From Gigaspora rosea (lineage: Eukaryota > Glomeromycota > Glomeromycetes > Diversisporales > Gigasporaceae), in the NCBI GenBank assembly GCA_003550325.1, contig QKWP01000790.1:126539-190538 (forward strand): a stretch of DNA of 64,000 bases. Reading direction: 5' to 3'. Each line of letters starts with the position of its first letter. Position 1 is the first letter of the stretch. The position numbers and the translations under genes are program-made. The notes beneath the pieces are model-generated. The model was not told the origin of the DNA. It searched no databases and saw nothing but the letters and a program-made list of their open reading frames with translations. Of this stretch, positions 11,244 through 24,000 are shown in pieces.

Positions 11244-13163
11244 TCAATATAAACAAAAAATAATCTCATTTTCAAAATTCAAAGATGATATGGGGCTTGG
11301 TTCAGATATTGTATCTTGTAATAGCGTTGATTCTTCAGGTATCATCTCTATCTCTACGGCTTTTGGTTCTGCATATCCAATTCGTTGAATAAAATTGTTG
11401 ACATCCAAAGAAACCACTATTTTATTGTAAATAATATTAACATTTATAATTAACATTTATAAATAATTAAATATTTAAAATAATTCAGTAATTTGTTCAT
11501 TTATTTAAATATTTCTTACCTCTTTGAAAAATATTTTCATTTATTTCGAATCCAATATTTTTCGGTTTATAAGCTGTATTTTATATAAAAAAAAAAAAAA
11601 TTTAATATCACAAATCATCATGATAAAAGAGATAAGCATTAACATGTGTACGTACCTTTAACAATTTCTAATGGTCCCAAACCTAATGCGCCCGGCGCGT
11701 TTGCTGAAAAATATTACAAATATTTTAAAGGATTTTTCGAATAACAAACAAGGTTAATAACTGACATCTATTAATGTTACCTGCTATTGTTAATCGTATT
11801 CTAGAAACCGTAAATTTACATAGATTACTTGTGTATATAACATTTGAATTTGTTTCTTCAAAAAGTGCAAAATTCTTTTCTTGTACTTCAAACTTAAATG
11901 GATGATAATGTCCATAATACCAATCAGAAGTTGTTTTACAACATAATTCTTCAGCGGTTGGTCGTTTATTAGGATTAAATTCCAGACATCTTTTCATAAG
12001 TTGTGCGTATTGAGTTGGTATACTTTCGTTTATACGCGGTTGAACACCATCACAAATATCAGTTGCTAAATCCTCATCATGTTCCCTATCCGCAAAAGGT
12101 TGTTTTCCAGTAGATAATAGCCACATTAACATACCAAAACTGTAAATGTCCGCGGCTTTAGTATAAGTTCCACCACATATAATTTCTGGTGCCATATATG
12201 GAAGAATACCATAAGTTTGAATCATGTCGTCTTTGATATCTATTGGCCTTGAAAAACCAAGATCACTGAAGCAATAATGCGATTTATCGTGGTGTTGTTT
12301 TACTAGTAAATTTTCACTATGCAAAGCGCCATGCACTAGACCTGCCATGTGTATTTGTTGTAACCCACTTGCAATAGAATTAAGTATTTCTAATTTCTTT
12401 TCCCAAGTTAAAGTGATATAGTTATTTACAAGGTATCTATGAAGGCTACCTTGTTTAACGCGTTCCATGACGATAATGTAGTTATTGGTGGATGGATTTT
12501 TTGAAAGTCCAAAGTACCGAATAACATGTTGCGGTGATTTTTTGCTAGCTTTTATAATCGACATAATCTAGCAAAAAGTTTATTTATTAATGTACATATT
12601 CAGGACTTGAGTATATAGATGGAATAAATTTGAAAAGTTTTTATTTTTAAACATACCTCAGACAAACTGTTATCCTTCCGAATACAAAGTTCCTTTAAAA
12701 CAACACGTACTGTACCCATCCTTTTCAAAATATGTTTTTTTCCTTTGTCCCACAAAGTCATAGAACATCGATATCGTAAAGGAGGACCTTCATTCCATAA
12801 AGCTTCAAAAATTTTTCCAGATCCACTCTTACTGATCTCTTTTATTTCACTAAATTTTTCAAAAGGAATCCATTCAATAATCTGTTCACAATTTTTAGCT
12901 TTTGATTGAATTTCTTGAATAAATTTATCGAGTTCGAAATCACCACTTGTCCATTCTTGGCTTTTCGGACGTAAACGAGTGGATTCACATAGGTGATTCC
13001 ACTTGTCAAAGAATGATTGATTACATTCTTGGCAAGATGATGAGAATTTGCCGTTTACATCATGCGTCTCTGTTTTTTGAGAATGTTTACATTTTGGAAA
13101 GATCTTTTTCCTTAAGTCGATATGATTTCCTTGGGAGTACAGGGTACTTGGTGAAACACTCAT
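11244..13163 (-). CDS. TKL-type protein kinase-like protein with altered HRD motif (probable pseudokinase)
   Basis: Five exons on the minus strand: 13163-12657, 12567-11781, 11703-11656, 11573-11520 and 11416-11244. The four GT-AG introns are 77-103 bases and the total is 522 residues plus stop, all in frame. The front end has cysteine pairs (about residues 25 and 44-47), then WTSGDFELDKFIQ and EWIPFEKF, a layout typical of the large TKL kinase families of glomeromycetes. The kinase domain shows a glycine loop KSGSGK (about 112-117), VLKEL with the ATP-site lysine at about 157, DLG at 271-273 and APE at 295-297. The catalytic loop reads HGALHSEN (248-255) instead of HRDxxxxN, so the catalytic aspartate is alanine. 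The C-terminal 130 or so residues after the kinase domain are unassigned. I infer a non-catalytic or very weak kinase used for binding or scaffolding. A sequencing or annotation error is unlikely because the frame is clean. Confidence 0.85.
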
Positions 13164-14518
13164 ATTTATAATGTAATTTAATTTAAAAAGGGGTGATTAT
13201 TATAGAAAATGATAATTATCAAAAAGACTATTAATTAATTAACTAAATCAAAAAAAATAATAATAATAATAAAGTACACCGCCAAATGTCTTGGAAATAG
13301 TATAAAGAATAGGAATACGTGACTTTTGATTAGAACTTAATAATGATACATATTAAACGCGGTCATCAAAGCTCTTAGCTACTCAAAAAGATAATATATT
13401 AATAAAAGAATGTGTTAAAATTTATATAATCCAAGTAAAGTAAAAGATTAAGAAGAAAAAAAAAAAAAAAAAACAAAAATATTAGAATTTAACACTTTTA
13501 TATAGTCGAAAACTTTTCAAGTTCAAAAAGTTGTACTCATAATTAAACGAACCAAAATTTATTATATATGCGTATGTAGGATAAATTAGCAAATAAGTTA
13601 CGCATTCTGATTTCTTAACGTTAAGCATATTTAATCGAATTTAAATTTTTAGGATTTTTTTTTTTTTAATAAAAATAAAAAAAAAAAACTTGAAAGGTTA
13701 AACAAACAATACTTGTTTAGCCACAAAGTTTGAATAGCAGCGTAAATATAAATTGTTTATTAATTTTCAAACGGTTTATGTAGTCCTTAATGTTGATAAA
13801 CATTGTTTTACAGAATGTGCAACACAAAGTTGACCGGAGTACATTCTTAATTTAAATATTCTTTGTCATTTAAAAAAGACATTTAGCACATAAGTACATA
13901 CTTGGACATTCGTGTATTACTTAAAGACCTTTTAAGAGAGGTGCAAGTTACAATCAAGCCTTGATGAGTTAAAAAGGATAATTTATTGTGCATCAAACGT
14001 GCGTATATAGGCTGAAGGAGAATATGCGCGGTTGTAAGTAAAGTTAACCTTAAAATGCTAGTCAAATCACATTTGAAATATAATTTTATCCTTCTAAAAT
14101 GTAAATTCTTCAGGACAATGGTTCTATTCTGCGAAATAATGTTTTACCACATGGGCTAAACGATAGGATTGGACCCGAAACTCATGATCTATTTTCTTTT
14201 AATTGGATCGATAAATATTAGAGTAATGCGATTGTTGATTATTTATATTTATTAAAGGAATATTTTTCGCATAATTAATTTGAGATTACTGAAACGTTAT
14301 TAATGTATTGATTGTTTTTGCGTAATTCTATTGATGTATTGCAGGTAAGCAGATCAGCCCATATGCGCGACGTTAGATGACTTGTTCCATTATCAAAAAA
14401 ATCTGTAGTACTAACTTTCTGTTTTGTAGACTAATCCATATGTATATATTGTAAAATAATGAATTGGTTAGACTTAAAACATGCAGAGTTGATCGCGTTT
14501 CGATTTGATTGGCTAATT
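13164..14518. other. Intergenic, upstream of the kinase-like gene
   Basis: It holds the promoter side of the minus-strand kinase-like gene. There are A runs at about 13456-13473 and 13676-13688. No promoter motif or gene can be supported. Confidence 0.4.
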
Positions 14519-14570
14519 TATTAAAGTATATTAAAGTATATTAAAGTATATTAAAGTATATTTAAGTATA
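14519..14570. repeat. 10-base tandem repeat, five copies
   Basis: The unit is TTAAAGTATA; the last copy differs (TTTAAGTATA). Confidence 0.8.
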
Positions 14571-14945
14571 CGTAGTATCTCTTACCAAGTTGCACCGTTT
14601 TATAGTATGCAACTTTTTGAAAAATTCTCTTTTTTGGGCAGATCAGCAAATAAAATTAATAAGAGTATGCAATGCCATAAGAAATTTGAATCGCCCGTTC
14701 GAGGCCTTTCTGCCAATGTCATTGCATAAACCTTGTTTCCTTTGAATGTTTCGTTTACTTTTTAATGCCTTCAGAAGCCATATGACTATTTTATATAAAA
14801 AAAAATACAAGTTCAGTCGACATTGAATGCACAAAAAAAATGCGCGGCAATTTGGCCTGCATTAAATTAATTTAGGCCGATGATCTTCAAAATTCTTAAT
14901 TTTGGCCGGAAATTAGTCTTTTTTTTTTTTTAGTTACAAAAAAAG

Positions 14946-15228
14946 GGGGACGCTTAAAGCCGGGTCCATCATGAATTTAAATTAACGTTAAGGTTAGGGT
15001 CAGTTTAGAACCTATAGGAGCTAAAGTTAGAAGGCACTATATGTAAAATCGTCCTCCTGACATTCTTTCTTAATGGGCCAAGAAAAGTTTAGACACTCGT
15101 TTCTTGTATTTCTCGCATTTTTTACTTTTTTTGCTTCGTCGGGATGATCCGTGTAAACAAAAACTTGCGATTTTGATTGGTCGTGCGAAACGGAAGATCT
15201 CGTGATGGACCTGGCTTTAAGCGACCCC
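14946..15228. mobile_element. Miniature element, 283 bases, 8-base duplication
   Basis: The arms 14946-14971 and 15203-15228 are inverted repeats starting GGGGACGCTTAAAGCC or GGGGTCGCTTAAAGCC. AAAAAAAG flanks both sides (14938-14945, 15229-15236). The length fits hAT or Mutator-type elements. The interior carries a GGTTAGGGT stretch. Confidence 0.7.
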
Positions 15229-15840
15229 AAAAAAAGGTCAAAAAGGATTTGGAAATTTGTTTAACGTTTAGCTAATTAAAGATTAGGGTTTGGGCCGTTT
15301 TGAGGTTAGATTTAGAAATAATACTATAAGTAAAATTTTCTCCCCGACATTTTTTATTAATGCACCAAAGTAGGTTAATGACTACCATTTTTTGTATTTT
15401 GCATTTTCTCTTGTTTTTTTTGCTTGGTTTGTTTCGTCGGCCTAATCCTGGTTAAAAATTTCACAATTTGATTGGCCGATCATCTAAAATTCACAATAAA
15501 GGAAATTTTTTGAAAAATAAGCCTGCACTACGGTAAAATTGGCACAATACATTTTACACTTAATTGTATCATTAGTATGACTTTGCGTAGTTTTTTTTTT
15601 TTTTTTTGGCAAGCATTTTTTTAGGATAGAGCTTGTTTAGTATTAGGGTCGGAGTAGAACAAACATATAGGTAAAATTACCTTCCTTACATACTTTATTA
15701 AAGGCCCAAGACAGGTTTAGACTGCCGTTTTTATGTTCTTGTGTTTTTTGTTTTTTGACATCTTTGGGCTGATTCATGTAAACAAAATTTCGCGACCCCG
15801 GTTGGTTAATTTACACAAAATGTCATGTGTACATGGCCCC
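14985..15840. repeat. Three diverged copies of a dispersed repeat of about 200 bases
   Basis: Copies at about 14985-15200, 15285-15500 and 15640-15840 share the order TTAGGG-like stretch, TAAAATT, CAAG/CCAAAGTAGGTTTAGAC-like block, a T-rich block, then GATTGGT/CC near the end. The first copy forms the interior of the element at 14946-15228. A fourth copy lies at about 39085-39560. Confidence 0.5.
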
Positions 15841-16120
15841 CTCATTAAAATTGTCTTATCAAGATAAATATTTGATGATTGTTTTATTAAAAATGGATTG
15901 ATGGATCAAAAATTATTATTTTTAAAGATTTTGGGAATTTTTAATCGTAAATTGGATATATCGTATAAATTCTGAAATATTAAATCCTAATAGTATTACA
16001 TTTTTGATACTTGAAATCTTAAAAAATAATATTCTGACAATTCATTAATTTAAAAGTTAACTTTTTTAAAAAAAAAAAATTCTCAAATAATTATAATTTT
16101 AAAGAATTACAATCCTGTAT

Positions 16121-17171
16121 TATTGCTTGGACTTTGACTCGAGTTGATTCGACCTAACTCGAGTAAGCGGTTAATTTGAGTCAGGATTTTCTAACTCGAG
16201 TTATTTACTAATTTAGATGATAAACTGGTAAAGATAAGGAACGGAAATGTTTTGCATATACAATTAATCAATATAAATATAAAGTACTAACGAGTTATAA
16301 TTTCTCAAGGACAAAACGAATAAAAACTAAATAATTTAGTATCACTAGAGTTTGGCAAGGAATGACCTGATTTCTTTTACATATCTGATGGTGCCTAATT
16401 CTGATCAGAAAAAATTGTTCTCACAAAGAAGGTTGGCCGGTCAACAGGCTCGAACTTTTTAAGAAGGATCGACCTTGGACCATAATTTTTCCATCGGCCC
16501 GTATCACAATATAAAGAGCTTATGAATTTAATAATCGATCTTATCAGAATCACTTTAAATACATCGATTAATAATCTTGATGCTAGCAATTAAATATAAA
16601 TAAATTAAGTTATGATCTATACATTAATAATAATTACTGTATCCATGAATTTAAATTCCTATAAAAACAGCTAATCCGAGTTTTTTAATCTATGTTTTGT
16701 CCATAAATATTGCATATTTATACTTTCAAATGATGGAAATTATGCGGCTTATCCAATTATATGCAAATTCATGGAGTTAATGGAAATATTCGAAAAAAAT
16801 TTTTATAGGAATAGTTTACATTAGTAATTTAAAATCATTCGAAACAATAACCTGCATTTGAACGAACACACAAATTATATTGATTGAATATTTATATATC
16901 TGATATGAATTAAAAAGATGATACAGGAAAAAAATATGGATCGTACGTATTACATAAAATATGATTTTGATCAGAAAATAATAGTATTATTACAATAATT
17001 ATATAGTTAGATATATGATATATTATATATTTATTGTACACCTTGTAATAACTTTGTTTTTTTTTTATTTTAAAAGACTGGCCTGTGTAAACACGTTTGA
17101 AATAGTATTTAACTCGAGTCAATATTCAAGTTATAAAATTCTAACTCGAGTTAACTCGAATCCAAGCTCTA
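16121..17171. mobile_element. hAT-type non-autonomous element, 1051 bases
   Basis: Ends TATTGCTTGGA and the inverse of TCCAAGCTCTA are followed inside by several ACTCGAGTT units on each side. Flanks TCCTGTAT (16113-16120) and TCCTGTAA (17172-17179) form an 8-base duplication with one mismatch. No transposase frame is visible. Confidence 0.55.
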
Positions 17172-18252
17172 TCCTGTAAGTGGGACGGAATTTAAGTAGA
17201 TTTGAAATTGCCTAATTAAATTAGGGTTAAGGTATGGGTTTACATACGATAAAGTCAACCCTAAAATGATTGTTTTATATAAAAATTCTGAATCCCATTT
17301 AAATTCCGTTTCCACTTACAATAATATATAATCTCAATTATACAGTATACTGTATAATAATTCTGTAATCTACTAACCCAAATACAATAGTTCTAAATAT
17401 ATAAATATTTTATATCACATAGAATTTGTACTAAATCAAAATAATTATAATGCTACTAATGCTTACCCTTATTCTAATATAGAAAGTTTTACCCCAACTC
17501 TAATAAAACTCAGTATTAGATTTTGATCTAATACAATTTCAATTTGATATACAATATAAATATTAATATCTTTGAACTTATAGTAATTCTTAAAATGTTT
17601 TTATATTCAGAATTATATATTTGAAATAATGTATTTATAGAATTCGATTTTTTTAGAATTATAATTATTTAAAATTTTTTTAATATTAAATTTTTAGATT
17701 AATAAATTTGTCAAAATATTGTTCTTTTAAAATTTCAAATACTAAGATCAGTTCAAGATCTAGGATTTAGCTCTTTAAAATCTTAACCAACTTTTTTCAA
17801 TCTAGAGTTTGGAATCAGCTTTATTTTTGATATTTTAAAATAAGTTTAAATTAATTTTAAAATATAAAACAAATAAGCTGATATTGAGTATTGCAAACCT
17901 GAATAAAAGCATGCTTGGCAAGTTTCAAGTAAAAAGTAGTATAAATTTTTGATATGATAGTACTAATAGAAAGATTAGAATTAAAGACAAATACCAAAAT
18001 TAATAATCTGAATAAACAAAAATTCTAGAAGAAAAAAGATCTTTACCAATCTGAAAGGCAATATTATTAATCATCTGATTTTTTATTGGAGGCCTATTTT
18101 TCTCTTCTTATTTAATATATATAATTATAATATATATATATAATATATAATTTATATAATATATATATATATAACTTGTTTTTGAGCTTAATTCTTACTT
18201 TCTCTAAAAAATTTTTATATTTCTAATTAAAAAAAAACAGTAATTATAAATC
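17172..18252. other. Intergenic, nothing recognised
   Basis: Very AT-rich; TA-rich microsatellite at about 18116-18175. No gene seen. Confidence 0.45.
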
Positions 18253-18590
18253 AAACCAGTGGTGTTAAACACCAGTATGCAGTGTAACATAAAGATCAAT
18301 ATCAAAAAAATAAACAAAAAAAATAAAAAAAGTTAAAGTTAATAAATGTTAAATTAGAGTTAATAGTTAGAGTTAGGGTGAGGCATAGTATATAGTAAAA
18401 TTTTACAAAGGGGGTTTTTTTTTAAAAAAAAAAGTGGTTTCATAGATAAAATTTTGAGTTAGAAGGGATTTTTTTAAAAAAAATAGCAAAACAACAAAAA
18501 TTTTATATTACACCTGATCTTTATATTACACTATATTTAAAAAATTTAATTGTGAAAATTATTGTGGTGTTGAGAACCAGTGGTGTGATT
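18253..18590. mobile_element. Possible miniature inverted-repeat element
   Basis: The left block (AAACCAGTGGTGTTAAACACCA, then AGTGTAACATAAAGATCA) is found inverted and diverged at the right (TGATCTTTATATTACACT, then GGTGTTGAGAACCAGTGG). No target duplication is clear. It carries a GAGTTAGGGTGAG module followed by TAGTAAAATTTT. Confidence 0.4.
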
Positions 18591-19959
18591 TAGTAAAACC
18601 AAAAAAAAATATATATAGCATACTATTAAAGTATATACTACTGTTGACCTATGAAGCATTACAAAAATGGACACAGCTTTTGAACCAGTAATTTTCGAAT
18701 TTAATGAAACTACCACTATTCGACTCAGCTCATCGAGACAGTTCGAATAAGCTATAGTACGTCCCTGTACGACCTCTGGTTCCCAAGATAGGAGTTATCA
18801 AACATTTAATATTATATTTACTTTTTGATTAGCAATCTGATTGGCTAGGAGATTGCTGTGGGCAAAAATGTTAGATCTGACATATCTGAAAGATGTTATA
18901 TTTATAGCTTATATTCTAGATATTTCATATATTATATTTATATTATTTATCACATATATTACATTTATTATATTTATACTATATATTTTATTAATAGTAG
19001 TTGTAGTATATATTACACATATAAAGATATTGACTATTACATTTGAAAAATTTCAAAAAGTATAAAAGCGGCCGATGTGGACCCAAGTTCATCATTGAGT
19101 CTTCATACTCTTTCAATAAATAAATACAACTATTTACTACACAAATCAAACAGTTATTAGTATTCTCATATACTTCTAATTGTAGCCTCTTTCGTAATTG
19201 CAAATTGCCTTAAATCTTCTTTGTTAAGTTTTCTTAAAAATGCCATACTGACTTAGATATACCACAGTAACAAAGTTTGAAGTTACACAAAGTGTTCACT
19301 GTCAAAGATCATTCTAGTTACCTAATATCTTTAAAGAAGTGGATATAGGATAACACTACAATATAAAGTAACTATAAAACAAGCCTTCAATAAATCTAAC
19401 CTTTTAAATTATAGATTGAATAACTAGTAAAAAAAAGTAGTCTATAAATTGAAGATTAATAAATAAAAATAGTAAATAATTTGAAATAATTCTAATAATT
19501 CAAATAACTAGCAACTAGTTATTAGTTATTTAAAATTTAAATGTTTTAAAAAATTGTTTAAGAGTAGAAAGTATATAAATCATTTACTATATAATTTTTG
19601 TGGTACAATAAGATTTATATAGGAAATAAAAATATATTACAAATAAAACTTTTATGGTTGTAATTCATTTAGCCAAAAATTTTATAATAGTACAAAATAC
19701 TCTTTTTATAATAGTAAAATTTTAATAAATAAAATATTTAAAAATTATATTTCTATATGTCATAAAGTTTTCCTCAGTTGGCTCAAATTTTTTCTGGTTA
19801 TACAAATTGTTAATTTTGATTAGTTGATATCATATAATCATCATTGGTTTTTGTAAACAATTTATAGTATCCTATCTTTAAACACATATTACACAATAAA
19901 TAATTAATTGGTTTTAATGATTTTACTATCATTAGCATCAGAAAATCTGTTTTACAACT
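18591..19959. other. Intergenic, nothing recognised
   Basis: AT-rich with ATATTAT-type simple repeats at about 18890-19020. No coding or structural feature is supported. Confidence 0.4.
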
Positions 19960-20708
19960 TTATTTAAAAAAGAAAATTTTACATGACAACCTATCATTAT
20001 AGTGATCCTATAGCCAATTATTTTTAAGATTAGCAAATCATATATAAACAATAATTATCCTTTTGATAATTATTGTTTTGTTTTTTTTTTACTTGTTTTT
20101 GTACTTGCTTTTGTTTTTTTTTTTGATTTAAATAGCTTTTTTTTTTCTCTTTAACTATTAAGATGTAATTTTGTTATTGAAGTTATCATTGGAATTATCA
20201 TTAGAGCTGTTATTAAAGTCTTGAATTTGTCATTAGAGTTAGTATTTCTAGTTGATAAAAATTTTGCTAATTGATTAGTTGCCAACTAAAATTGCCAACT
20301 AATTGATTATTCATATCATTTAATATTATTAGATAATTAGCTAATCAAACCCAAAAAATTATTACAAGTTAGGCTAACTAAGTGGAATATCTTGAACTTA
20401 TATTAATTGAATGATTAGTTGTTTAGTTGTTTAAAAATTTTTCAAATCGATTAGTTGGAAAGTTGGCAACTAGTTGGTTTTTTAACTAACAATTTGGAAC
20501 ACTAGTTAGAGTTAGAGGTCTTACCCAGATCGAAAATTACTAACTCGGGCAGATCAAGTACTGACCTGAGTTATGACCCGGATCAATGGGTCAACTCCTT
20601 GTTTTTTTTTTGTCTTCAAAAATTATAAGTATATCTTAAAATTAAAATTTTCTAAAATAGAATATATATGTACATTATTTTGTATCCTTTTAATGATAAA
20701 TATATGTC

Positions 20709-21418
20709 AAGGGTGTGGCGCCTTAGAGAAGTGGTCAAGGTGTCACTTCCCAAGCGGCAGATTGACAGTTCGAATCCCACTGTTGACGCTTTGAACAATA
20801 GGCCTGTGTTCGGTAACCATGTGGCTCAGATCGGTTGGGTTGTAAAAACCTGTTACCTTGGTTCCACCATCTTGAATGGGAGCTACGGCACAATGGTGTT
20901 ATCATTACACCGTAAAATCCAGGGAACCAGAGAAATGGAAACCCGTTTGGCAAGTCCCGAATTAGAAGGTAATAGTGAAGATCTACAACGGTACTACCAA
21001 AAGAAGGTGAGTGGCCGGGATCAGAATGAACCTAATAATGGCAGGCGGCTTTGTCGCTAAATCCGTATCCGAAGTGGAATGGGACACAAAAGATAACGGT
21101 AGGCAGTTGGTGCGAGGGTAAAGTAGCCCTTAGGCTGATGATTTATCTAAAAGAGTTGGGGCCCCTTAATCTCTGCGCTTGTACAGTGTAACGGGTAGTA
21201 ATAGGAAGAGCGTGAACCAGAGAGTTTAAATAGGCAATTCCCGTAGTTGGGTTGTAGGTATAGCAGCTAGTGTAGAACCTTCGGGCAGACTACTTAAATT
21301 AGGCACCAAAAGTGCATGTGTGGCTAGTTGTATCCTCATTCATGTAATAAATATTACGTCCTAATAACTCATAATAAAATCCCGGCCATAGTACCCGGCC
21401 TCTAAAGTTAAAAAAAAA
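20709..21418 (+). mobile_element. tRNA-derived SINE, 710 bases
   Basis: The head has RNA polymerase III boxes: A box TTAGAGAAGTGG at 20723-20734 and B box GTTCGAATCC at 20768-20777, 34 bases apart. It ends in an A run (21408-21418). A perfect 16-base duplication ATGATAAATATATGTC flanks it (20693-20708, 21419-21434). It is much richer in G and C than its surroundings. An open frame across part of it (20668-21060) is not protein-like. Length is at the long end for a SINE. The tail does not obviously match the LINE 3' ends in the window, so the partner LINE is unknown. Confidence 0.85.
20723..20777 (+). promoter_or_regulatory. Internal RNA polymerase III promoter (A and B boxes) of the SINE
   Basis: A box TTAGAGAAGTGG and B box GTTCGAATCC agree with the tRNA-type consensus. 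The intact B box suggests the copy could still be transcribed. Confidence 0.7.
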
Positions 21419-22964
21419 ATGATAAATATATGTCGTATAAGTACTATTTATATGCCAAATAAATGATTAAGCTCAAGCGATTTATTTTTTATTTATTATA
21501 AAGAAAAAGCAAATAAGTCTGTTACTGCATATTCAATAACAGCATATCTGGCTGAGCTCGCAAGCTAAGCCCCTTCATGATATAGGGTAACAAATTAAAT
21601 TCAAAGCCAGATACTTTTTAATTATCAAATAAAAATGATCACCCTGTGATCTTTTGGATCTTTCGTCTACCAAATAAACAGTTATTGGTTGCTACGCATT
21701 CATTAACTATATAATATAATTAATATTGTTATAAATTAATTTTTGAAGGAGTTAAAACCTCATTATTATTGTGGACTAAATTATATTGTTGATTCTTTTG
21801 AAATAAAAATAAAATAATTCGACACATAATAAATAAATGAATCTACTTTTGTATTATTTCACTGACAAAAACGCCTGTTGAAAACTTAGTTCGTAGATAA
21901 TGATTTTACAGACAAGTTTATTTTACAGACGAATAATTCAATATATTGTATCAACAATTTTTTTATAAATTGTATCAACTTTAAACATAAACTTAACTCT
22001 AATGACTTATGACTAGAATTAATTTGCCAAAATTAGTTTTTGGTGAAATAACTTTTTATGAAACAGACTTGTCCGTGAATTAATTGATTGCAAATATTCA
22101 ACCTTGCCTGAAATTAATTCTCTGTGATTAAGTTTTTCATGAAGTAATTATTAGTGAGTTAATCAAAACTGATACTATTAAATAAATATTTAATAAAATA
22201 CTTAATTAAATCAATTAATATATTTAAAAGATAAGCAGTTTATATATTTTCTGCATCATTTCTGAATTTATATCGATTCTGAATTGTCATTTAGAATCAG
22301 TATCCATTTAACAAATTAAAAAAAAAGCAAGCAAAAAAATTTAGAAATAATAATAATATTATTAAATATCTCATTAATATTCGAACTAACTAATGCATTT
22401 GCATTAAAAATGAGAGGAAAAATAGTGTAATGCAGATATAGAGAATTACCTAAAGATTTAAATAAACCGTTAGAATGAAAATTGTGAACGAACTTTAAAG
22501 AAAAATTGCTAAATACTTATCATTAAATAAGGCAATAAATCATGTTAGTATTTTCAGATTGATGCAAATAGTTATACCTACCTGCATAAAATATGTTTTA
22601 TTTGAAGAGATACTTAATAACAAAAAATGCATTTTATTTAATACGTTTTCATAAAAAACAATATTTTTTTAATATTAAATCTGAATCTTGACCTGTTTGA
22701 CCCAATTTCTGCCTCGTGACCTGTCAGGTCAGTGACCTGTACGAGTAACCTGACCTGAGTAATAACTTTAGAAATAAAAAAAATTGTATTCTATTTAAAA
22801 CAATACTTTTATATCGATATTGATTTGCAATTTAATAAAATTACCTATTCTAAATCTTGACCCATTTGACCCAGGTCAGCCAATTTCTGACCTGTGACCT
22901 GTCGGTTGGGTAACCCATACAGGTTACCTGACCCAGGTAATAACTCTAACTCTAGTTGGAGTTA

Positions 22965-23050
22965 TCATTAGAGCTATCGTTGGAGCTATCATTAAAACTG
23001 CTATTGGAACCATCATTAGAGCTACTATTGGAGCTATTATTGAAATCTTG
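22965..23050. repeat. Degenerate 15-base tandem repeat
   Basis: Units like ATTGGAGCTATCATTAGAGCTA alternate. Related units occur at 20175-20240 and, inverted, at 23829-24000. These appear to be inner parts of the long inverted repeats. Confidence 0.55.
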
Positions 23051-23828
23051 AAATAGAGATTACAAAGTTAAGCAGTTCATTTAGTAGGCTGTTTTTATTT
23101 TACTTAACCTTTCATATTTTGGTCTCTGGAGTTTTTTTTAAGTTTACTAATTTGTTGTTTTTCTTTAGTGTATTTTTTTATCATCACTTTTCAGTGCTTT
23201 TTGTAAGTTCATAGTTCTTCTAACAAATATCTATTGTTCTTCTGTGAATTCTTTTGATAGGTTTATTGTATTTTTTTGTTATTTTTTAGCAGGTTTTTTT
23301 TACAAGTTCATTATTTTTTTAATAGATTCTTTTAAAGTTTTTTGTTGTATCTCTAGTATGTCGAAATAGATTTATTTTGGAGATATATATTATAAACAAA
23401 TTTGTCTGTCTTGTTATAGTTATAAAGTTAAGGTACTGACAAAATTCTTGGTGATTATAATTCTATTAGTTAGGATAAGAAGCAATGATTTTTATTAAAA
23501 AATGATAATTCATATGTTTGGATAGAGGATTGTAAAATAACATATACCTATCGATTTGTACAGTAATATTTTTTTTAATAATAAAAATTTTTAGTTCTGT
23601 CTTGCATAATATAGTTTTTTTTTTTAATCTACTATATAATTAATATGCCCATATTTATGTTTAAAGCCAATCAAAGTTAATTTTTTGGTTTGTATAATAT
23701 ATAGTGCATGTAGTCTAGAACCAATATCACATAACCAAAACCATGAAGAATCAAACTTAAAAAAAAACCTCTAAACACCAAAAAAATAAAAAACAGCTTA
23801 CTGAGCTATTCTAATTGCACAACTATGC

Positions 23829-24000
23829 AACTTCTAAGGCTTCAACAACTGCTTTAGCGATGACTCCAACGACGGCTCCAAGGCTTTAATGCCGGCTCCA
23901 AGAGTGCTCCAAGGCTTCAATGGCAGCTCCAACAATGACTCCATAACTTCACGACAGTTCCAACAAATGACTCTAACAATAGCTTTAGCGACAACTCCTA
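23829..24000. repeat. Degenerate GGCTCCAA/ACTCCAAC tandem repeat
   Basis: Repeated CTTCAA, GGCTCCAA and GACTCCAAC units in a GC-richer island. The minus-strand open frame through it is a repeat by-product. Confidence 0.5.

Larger units (their letters stand above)
20513..22954. mobile_element. Possible hAT-type element with GACCTG-rich ends
   Basis: The left end TAGAGGTCTTACC and the right inverse TAGAGTTAGAGTTATTACC are followed by several GACCTG/GACCCGG units. Flanks GTTAGAGT (20505-20512) and GTTGGAGT (22955-22962) form a duplication with one mismatch, but the flank lies in tandem repeats, which weakens it. The right tail is present twice (about 22680-22765 and 22855-22954). The SINE at 20709-21418 is inside it. 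Confidence 0.4.

Noticed and set aside
12947-13171. Plus-strand open frame opposite the kinase-like gene
   Set aside because: Antisense shadow of exon 1, which has strong domain likeness and clean splice sites on the minus strand.
18841-19065. Small membrane protein (hydrophobic open frames at 18841-19065)
   Set aside because: Two frames look equally hydrophobic because the DNA is an ATATTAT-type repeat.
20709-20790. Functional tRNA gene
   Set aside because: A and B boxes are present but no good cloverleaf or anticodon arm was found, and the unit continues for 600 bases to an A tail with a target duplication.
20668-21060. 130-codon open frame read as a gene
   Set aside because: It lies inside the SINE, overlapping its Pol III boxes, and is not protein-like. 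The flanking 16-base duplication explains the block better.
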